A stretch of DNA of 64,000 nt from Paramacrobiotus metropolitanus. Taxonomy: Eukaryota > Tardigrada > Eutardigrada > Parachela > Macrobiotidae. Of the stretch, positions 57,624 through 64,000 are shown one piece after another. The notes under the pieces were generated by a model that saw nothing but the letters and a program-made list of their open reading frames with translations, made no database searches and had not been told where the DNA came from. How positions within the stretch are numbered: the stretch's first letter is position 1; each line of letters starts with the position of its first letter. A program made the position numbers and the translations under genes. Where the stretch lies: contig NW_026570255.1 of the NCBI RefSeq assembly GCF_019649055.1, positions 248,001 through 312,000 on the forward strand, in the 5' to 3' direction.

Positions 57624-59441
57624 ATGCTCAGTCTCCTGCAGTACGGTAACAGCGTGGACATCCTGGGGGACGACGGGATGATGCGGTGTGGACGGGTGGT
57701 GGACGTGGCCGACAACGGCCTCGTCGTCGATCTGCTCTACCCCAACCGACGCCGTGAATACGCTCCATTCGACCGGCTCTTCCTACCCAGCGAAACGAGC
57801 GAAGACGAGCCATACCTCACTAACAGTAAAGAATTCGCAACGTTTCCGGTGGAAGTGCTGGTGCCGGAATCGTCGTTGGGCCCACTGATTTGGCTGCGTG
57901 GTGAAGCGGTCGCTGTAGGACGCGTATGGCCGATGACACTATCCGGAGGCACTGTCGTCCATTGGCGACGCAAGGACAACGGCGTGCGCTGCACGGACAT
58001 CCTCCCCTTCGAACGCATTCGTTGGCCGCTGACCGGGGCACTGGACCTGCATCGGCACATTCGTCCAGGGACCTTCGTCAAGGGCACGGTGCCGCTGGAC
58101 GTTGAAGTAAGTTCCCTGTCGGCCGAAGAAGCCGAGGAGCTCATCAAGCAGTTGAATGACGGCGAATGGCGTGGCCTGTCCTTGCCGTACAAAGTTGACG
58201 TGGTGGAGCTTCACGGCGGCAGGCTGGCGTGCATTTACCAAGAGGGCTTCCGAGGAGCAGCGGGAGGGTGGGATGCCAGAGACGGGCTTGTTCTGGTATG
58301 AACGAACTCTTTTTTCTTGCGAAATCAATTGAACTCCAAGCAATCCTCGGTTTGCAGGCTTCCCATGCCCGTTTCTGCGCGGAGCTGATCAGACTATCTC
58401 CGCTGTCAGGCGAGACGCCGGCCACCAACGACGGGATGGCGCTGCCGATGCAGCTGTGGCGGCAGGTGTTCGCCCACTTGGACACGGTGACGCAGATGAA
58501 GGTGCGCACGGTGTGCGCCGCGTGGCACCGCATGATGGACACGCCGGCGCTGCGTGGCTGTGTGGTGATCGGCGACCATATGTCCTCCCAGTGGGGAAAT
58601 GTTCGCTTCCTGTGCATGGCGACCGTGTACAAGCGCGTGCAGCCGGGCACGCAGCACCTTCTGATGGACCGCTTCCGCAACTGCCCGAATGCGACCGTCG
58701 ATCTGCTGCTGCTGAGCGACATGCTCGGTTATGTGGCGCGCCAACGCATGGGCGTCCGCCTACACATTCTGCATCTGCGTCATCTGACGCTGGAACTGCA
58801 GATTGCCAACACCGCCGGTATTTCGCCCACTGTTGAAGTCGTCTGCATCAGATGCATCCGGCACCGGCGGGAGTGATGCCGATGGGGAACGACGTTTCGT
58901 ATCTGCTGGAGTATGTCATGGCCGGATGCGACCGCCTGCCGTGCAACGTCATCCAGTTGGTCAGTTGTCCTGTCAATTTGTTCTGCTGTTTGTATCGCCA
59001 ATCGGACGGCTGGGCCGAGAAACGCCTCCGTCTCGAGATCAGCATCCCGACTGCCCGCCTGCCGATCGGGCGTCATTTCCACTGCGCATTGTGGGAGGCG
59101 TTGGAGGCGGCGCTGCCGGCACCGGATGAGGAGAAGCTGGAAGACCTCCTGATCCGACTGGAGTTTGATACTCAGGGCAAACTGCCGAAGGTCGTCGCCA
59201 CGGTACGCCGCACAGCTGCAGTGTCTTACGTAATGGGTTGTTGTCCGGCTGCGAGAAACCACTGAGCAACGCGTGTTTGTTGCAGATGTTGTGCGCGCTG
59301 CAATCGGCGGATCCGCGTCCATCGGCGGACTATCGCGGGAAGAAATGGTGCGTCGACGGGTTGGAAGATTTGCAGCTGGCCAGACTGTCGCGTATTAGTC
59401 GGCATTTTCTCGTCAAACTACAGCGAGACGCAGGATATTGA
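57624..59441 (+). pseudogene. F-box-family copy 5, inverted near-twin of copy 2, one-base deletion
   Basis: Exon 1 is 57624-58295, exon 2 is 58358-59229 and exon 3 is 59286-59441, with introns of 62 and 56 nt. Exon 1 encodes the same 224 residues as copy 2; exon 2 shows a few substitutions (for example GETPATND for GEMPATND). Relative to copy 2, one T is missing between 58837 and 58838 (GAAGTC against GAATGTC). The frame therefore ends in VVCIRCIRHRRE at 58876, about 170 residues into exon 2, after the F-box. All downstream sequence is open in the shifted frame, so this is the only lesion. A truncated 404-residue product with barrels and F-box but no substrate region could still be made. It could also be a consensus error. 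Confidence 0.8.
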
Positions 59442-59735
59442 TAGCGTCTACCCTGGACGGGCCGGAGAATGGTTGACCTTTGCGCACTGTCTGTTTCATT
59501 TCGCCTAGAATAACCCCTAAAAGCCGAGTTTGAAGCGATTTCACCACGTAGTAATCAAGATTTTAAAAAAAGCGATCCAATGTCGAGTTTTCTGTAACAG
59601 ATTTTAAAAAACTGTAACAGATTGAGATTTTTTTCTGTAACAGATTTTTTCTGTCGAGATTTTAAAAAAAGCGATCCAATGTCGAGTTTTCTCTCTCTGT
59701 AATGTTCTTTTTGCAAAACGATTCCAGATTCGTGT
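59442..59735. other. 3' flank of F-box copy 5
   Basis: The first ~80 bp resemble the 3' flank of copy 2 and then diverge. An AT-rich stretch at 59560-59700 repeats AAAAAAAGCGATCCAATGTCG and AACAGATT blocks. Confidence 0.4.
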
Positions 59736-60130
59736 TCAGCGCATAGAATAACCTTTAAAGCAGTCGTCGGCATTTTCAACCAAAACGGAAACATTAATAA
59801 AACAACCAAAATCCTTATCTTCTCTCGGATTAAGAGGCATTGTACTCACAACAGCCGTAGCATTTCCTTTAACACCAGCTAAACTAAAACGCTGATTGAG
59901 AAAGGCAGTAGAACGCGCTTCGCCCGGTATGTCCCTAATCTTGCGGCCCATGAAATGAAGCATTTCACTGAAGGCAGGGCCAAAAACTCCCAGTGTCTCA
60001 ATAAACCAGAGGATAAGAGAGGTAACCGTTTTAAAAAAAAAAATAAGTCCGGCGCTTGGAATTTTCTCCCATTTGGGACACACTTCCGGATGTCTTCGAG
60101 CTTGCGGTATCGTGGGAATCTGCAACAGTA
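59736..60130 (-). pseudogene. Reverse-transcriptase element C-terminal fragment (R7)
   Basis: Minus-strand translation includes RKLEDIRKCVP (one frame), then ETLGVFGPAFSEMLHFMGRK, IRDIPGEARSTAFLNQRFSL and AGVKGNATAVVSTM, stop at 59736. It matches the GPxxxx-FLxQRxSxxxxxGNA end of the family but not the same subfamily as R1, R2 or R6. It is 5'-truncated and frameshifted within the poly-A/T tract near 60035. Confidence 0.6.
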
Positions 60131-60998
60131 CACCTACTTGGTTCGTGTGGGATCCAGTACCTGCTTGACGTTGCAATAAAAATTTGCAAAATGCTGCTGA
60201 TTAATGCAATAATTACCGATGCCAGTGTTGTCAGCGTAATTTTACAGTACATTCTACGCGTATATAACGTAGCGTACGGGTAACGGGAGAAACGTAATGC
60301 AAAAGGTCACGAACCGAGTGAAAGGTCCCGAAAGGTTATGAACGAAGCGATCGCCACATATTTTTAAAGTCTACATAAATGCTGCACCGTGTTATGTACT
60401 TGCACCTGCAGTTGTGTGTACGGTGTCTTTCTGTGATTTGTTCAACAAGTTTGATATGAACTTTTACCTTAACGGACTGCGCTTTTATTCACTTGCGTAC
60501 TGCATTTTGCTGTATTTGGAATCTTTTCCAAATAATCTGAAGTCCTTACCTTCACGGCTTGAATTTTCACTGAATTGAAACTGAAACACAGAGGGAGAGA
60601 GTCGCTGCTTTTCCTCCTGTTCATTATTCACGTATGCAAGATAATTTATTGTTGTTCATTTAATTTATTGTAGTTAATTTATTGTAGACGCTTACTCGAC
60701 GCGGAGTGCAGACCGCCACAACTGAATGAGTTAACTGTTGTTCGAAATTTTGCTTCAAACGCTGGCATAATAAAAGAAAAACGTTGGTAAACAGTACTAA
60801 ACACACTGTTTTATGAGTCTGCGGACTCAAAAAGAAAAGATTGATTGGTGCAGTCAACTGCCTTACAGTAACGCAAGAAATACATTTGCACAACGCGGCC
60901 CCAGAAAATCCGAACAGCGGTAAGAACATATTCAGCAGAAGCCGGCTCGGCCCACGCAGAAAACAGTATCAGTCTTGCAGCAGAATCATACCGAGACT
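60131..60998. other. Intergenic, 3' flank of F-box copy 6
   Basis: No gene or organised repeat is recognised. Confidence 0.4.
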
Positions 60999-63022
60999 CT
61001 AGGCCGTATCCCGCTGTAGTTGGGCGAGAAAGTGCCGGCTGATACGCGACAGATCTTCCAGATGCACGTCTGCCAGTTCCAGACCGTCCACGCACCACTT
61101 CTTCCCGCGAAAATGCGACGTCGGACGCGGATCATCCGACTGCAGCGCGCACAACATCTGCAACATGCTCGTGATTAAAGTGTTTTGTAGCCGCGAAATC
61201 CCGCGCCATCGAGGTTCTCCCGCTCGCACTCTGCCTCTGCTCAACGACACTCAGAACCATGCACCCAACTGAACGACACTCAGCACAACGAGGATTTTTG
61301 ATCCCCCATGCCACTTTCACGCATGCGGGTTTGCTGCGCAAGAACACGACGCTGCGCAGTGACACACTCAGCGAACCGGAAATAGTGCCGTTGCTATGTC
61401 ACAACATACAGTCATTCGGTCAGAAACCGTGAATCGTACCGTGCAGACGACTTTCCGGAGCTGGACGTCTTTATCACATTCGGAATACTGCAGCAGGTCC
61501 AAGAACTCCACTTCCTGCCCACTGGTCGCCGGCAGCGCCGCCTCCAACGCATTCCACCAAGCGCAGCGGAAATCCGGACCAATCGGCAGTCGCGCTGTGG
61601 GAATGTGGATGTCCACACGGACGAGTCTCCATTTCCAACGGGCCGACTGGCGTGAAAAGCAGTAGCAGAGCAGCTGGACAGTGCAGTCAACCAGGATAAC
61701 CGTCTCGCACGGCAGACGCCCGCAGGCTGCAACGAAGTCTTCCAGCTGATACGAGAGGAGCTCCCCGGCCGCCTGCAGCGCTGCCGGATCCGGTTGGTGT
61801 AGGGCGCATTCGCTGTCGGCCGAGTGGCCGGTGACGCCGTTGATCTGCAGCGCCAGCGGGAAACGCCGCAGCTGCAGACTGCGCAGGCGGATGCCGGGGC
61901 GCTGCTGCGCGACGTAGCGGATCATGTCGCACACGATCATCGTGGCAGCGATGCCCCGCGGGTTTCCGTGGGGAGACTGCGCCACCACGTGCTGCGTGTT
62001 CGGCTGCAAGCGGTGGTACACCGTCGCCAGGCGGACGTAATCGCTGTTCCGCGTAGGCGCGTCCGCATCGACGCCCGTCAGAATCCGCTCGCACAGCGCC
62101 GGGGTGTCCATCAGCGTGTTCCACGCGGTGCAGACCGCCCGCAGCGCCATTTGGGCTCCCGTCCCCAAGTGCGACAGCACTTCCTGCCAGTCTTTGTCCG
62201 TCAGCGGCGTCTCGTCGGGCCGGGCCGGGAACTCGTCCAGCAGCTTGGACAGCCGAATTAACTCCGCTTCGAGATTGGCGCGGACCGCCTGAAACCCGCC
62301 CACTACACGCCAGAACACCTAAGAAAACCAAGAGAATGTTTTCTTACCAGAACACGCCCGTCTCGAGGATCATAAACGCCGTCCACTTCCCGATAACCCT
62401 GCTGGTAGACGTAGCCCAAACGGCCGTTCACGAGTTCCACGACGTCCACTATACACGGAAAGGGAATGTCTGATCGGGTTTCGCTGTCATTCAGCCGCTG
62501 GATGATCTCCTCTGCTTCTTCACTGGACAGCGAGCGGAATTCATCGTCCAGCGGCACCGTTCGCTTGACGAATGTTTCGGGACGAATGTGGCGGTCGAGT
62601 TCCAGTGCTTCCTCCAGTGGCCAACGGATGCGCTGAAAAGGGATGAAATCGGTGCAACGTACTCCGCTGTCCTTCCGTCGCCAATGGACGATGGCCCCTC
62701 CGATCTCCTCCACGGGCTTTCCGCGTCCGAAACTGACGGCCTCTCCCGGAAGCCAGATCAGCGGACCCAGCGGCGTCTCCGGCACCAGCACTTCCACGGG
62801 AAATTGGGCGAATTCCACGGGGAACCGGCGATACGGATCAATTTCGCTCGTCTCGTGCGACAAAAAAAGCCGGTCGAAGGGAACGTATTCGCGGCGTCGG
62901 TTGGGATAGAGCAGATCGAGCAAGAGCCCGTTGTCCGCCACGTCCACCACGCGTCCGTAGCGCATCATCCCGTCGTCGCCCAGAACGTCCACAGCGTTAG
63001 CGTATTGCGTCAGGCTGAACAT
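60999..63022 (-). CDS. F-box-family gene copy 6, intact, 570 aa
   Basis: Exon 1 is 63022-62348 (225 codons), exon 2 is 62288-61410 (293 codons) and exon 3 is 61157-60999 (52 codons plus stop). Introns are 59 and 252 nt, both phase 0. The intron 1 acceptor is TTTCAG/GCGGTC, chosen over a nearer TTCTTAG because it gives AVRANLEAELIRLS, aligned with ASHARFCAELIRLS in copy 2, and a normal intron length. Module 1 is AVDVLGDDGMMRYGRVVDVA...RREYVPFDRLFL. Module 2 is VEVLVPETPLGPLIWLPGEA...DFIPFQRIRWP. The F-box is diverged but recognisable (TDKDWQEVLSHLGTGAQMAL, CTAWNTLMDTPAL). Exon 3 has FRGKKWCVDGLELADVHLED. It has no lesions. It is more distant from copy 2 than copy 5 is, so it comes from an older duplication. 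The role is inferred to be an SCF substrate receptor. Confidence 0.8.
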
Positions 63023-63923
63023 TGTTGACGAACTCGTTGAGCAAGAAATAGTTCCGCAACAGTTCGTCGTTGTACTTTAGAAGAAGCGAGAATTCCTCAC
63101 CCAAAAAAAGATATTTAAAGAGGTGCCCGAGATATCATAGAGCTGCAGCAGCAAGCCAGCCAACGGCCGCACGAAATCAAAGAAATTTATGATTAGAAGG
63201 CTATCTGGATTGCAAAGTGCACACCCTTTTCTGCTTGTCAAGCCAAGATGGCTCGTACACCGAATCATAAAACTTGCACACAGTAGGCGTGTCTGTCTTC
63301 CCCTGGTTAGCCGGTGGGCGGTCCCAATAGACATTTAATTCAATGATGGCGACAGGACTAGAGATCTCTGCGACACTCTGTACACGTGGTACTGACGAAT
63401 AATTTCTGCAAAGCCTGTGAAGCCAGACACAGGAGGCTGACAGCCCAACAGGTTTTTCAGTCTTCTTTCAGTTTTTTTCTTACGAAATTGCTCACACTGA
63501 ATGAAGAGTGGCCACACGAAGACTCGGCACTGATAATGCGACAATTCTGGAAGTCGTAGCTTCGCTGTTTGGATGTTCTTCCATCTACCAATGCTACACA
63601 CCGACTATTCGCTGACCACTGTCCTGCTGGCCGACAACTTGCTGGCGACTTTTTGGTAATCGACGAAACGATGACCCGACAGATTGTAAAAATAGCAACC
63701 TAAGAAAAAACGACAAGAAGTGAAATAAATTCAAAAACCAACGTATCAAACGGTCAAGAAAAATTTTCGACAAACCCGTCCAGTCTGTACGACGCTATTT
63801 TATCCATGTCTGCCGTAAGAACAGACAAGTAAGGTCTAGCAGATAAAACGGCCGCAGCTCAGAATGTTGCGGTATATGTAAAATAGGAATATCATTCGTC
63901 AAATGATTTGACGAATGACCTAT
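63023..63923. other. 5' flank of F-box copy 6, nothing recognised
   Basis: Short frames on the minus strand (63077-63601) have no motif. There is no repeat or RNA gene. Confidence 0.4.
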
Positions 63924-64000
63924 GCCCACGGCGTATGCCCAGTGTAAGAGCGGTGCGGATATTTCCGCCGCAGCGGTGACACAGGCTATTGAGAGCTTGT
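63924..64000 (+). CDS. Partial helical protein at the right edge, intact relative of the 5.4-5.7 kb pseudogene
   Basis: From an ATG at 63924 the frame reads MPTAYAQCKSGADISAAAVT then QAIESL and runs off the window. The KSG(A/T)DISAAAVTxAIxSL stretch matches the minus-strand pseudogene at 5400-5705, nearly identical over about 50 bases. Whether the real protein starts at this ATG is uncertain; the pseudogene copy has more sequence upstream, so this may be an internal exon or another fragment. Confidence 0.35.

Noticed and set aside
62289-62347. A 29-nt intron in F-box copy 6 using TTCTTAG as acceptor
   Set aside because: Too short for this family; the TTTCAG at 62289 gives a 59-nt intron and correct alignment with copy 2.
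1-64000. CRISPR arrays, prokaryotic operons, ribosome binding sites, rRNA
   Set aside because: The window is eukaryotic; repeats seen are MITEs, minisatellites and palindromes, and no rRNA or array with regular spacers is visible.

Overview
Eukaryotic genomic DNA. It has spliceosomal introns with canonical GT..AG borders, AATAAA signals, TATA promoters, miniature inverted-repeat elements and a secretory-pathway SNARE. The gene content (Reeler-domain secreted protein, Bet1-family SNARE, a lineage-specific F-box family, an invertebrate-type reverse-transcriptase family) fits an invertebrate animal. My best guess is a tardigrade or another ecdysozoan, but the window does not prove it.

The layout has three parts. 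(1) 1-27 kb is an accessory, GC-balanced block. It holds a minus-strand family of F-box genes and their wrecks: an exon-1 scrap at 1.2 kb, a frameshifted copy at 2.3-4.3 kb, an intact copy at 6.2-8.0 kb, a broken copy at 12.6-13.7 kb, an orphan exon 1 at 15.5-16.2 kb and scraps near 25 kb. These are mixed with 5'-truncated copies of a reverse-transcriptase element, MITEs, fold-back hairpins and minisatellites. (2) 27-55 kb is AT-rich and holds single-copy genes. A minus-strand Reeler-domain gene is spread over 15.5 kb with introns of 3.9 and 10.8 kb (43485 to 27931). A small secreted glycine-zipper/His-rich peptide gene lies at 51025-51985 (+), and a three-exon Bet1/GS15-type SNARE gene at 52869-54606 (+). 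The noncoding DNA here alternates between AT-rich stretches and GC-balanced islands roughly every 1-1.2 kb. (3) 55-64 kb returns to the accessory type: perfect palindromes, a MITE, and two more F-box genes. One of these (57.6-59.4 kb, +) is a near-identical inverted copy of the 6.2-8.0 kb gene; the other (61.0-63.0 kb, -) is intact.

The F-box family shares one architecture. Exon 1 (about 224-239 codons) encodes what look like two small beta-barrel (Tudor/Agenet-like) modules, ending in EYxPFDRLF and TDxxPFxRIR, plus a third conserved segment. Exon 2 (about 291 codons) opens with an F-box and continues into a leucine-rich substrate-type region. Exon 3 (about 51 codons) carries a YRGKKWC motif. 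Both introns are phase 0. I infer that these are SCF ubiquitin-ligase receptors expanding by duplication and decaying by retroelement insertion. The two ends of the window share an inverted segmental duplication that includes the F-box gene, a MITE with its flank, and probably a third short coding segment.

Exon boundaries come from splice consensus, reading phase and comparison between paralogues inside the window. No database search was run.
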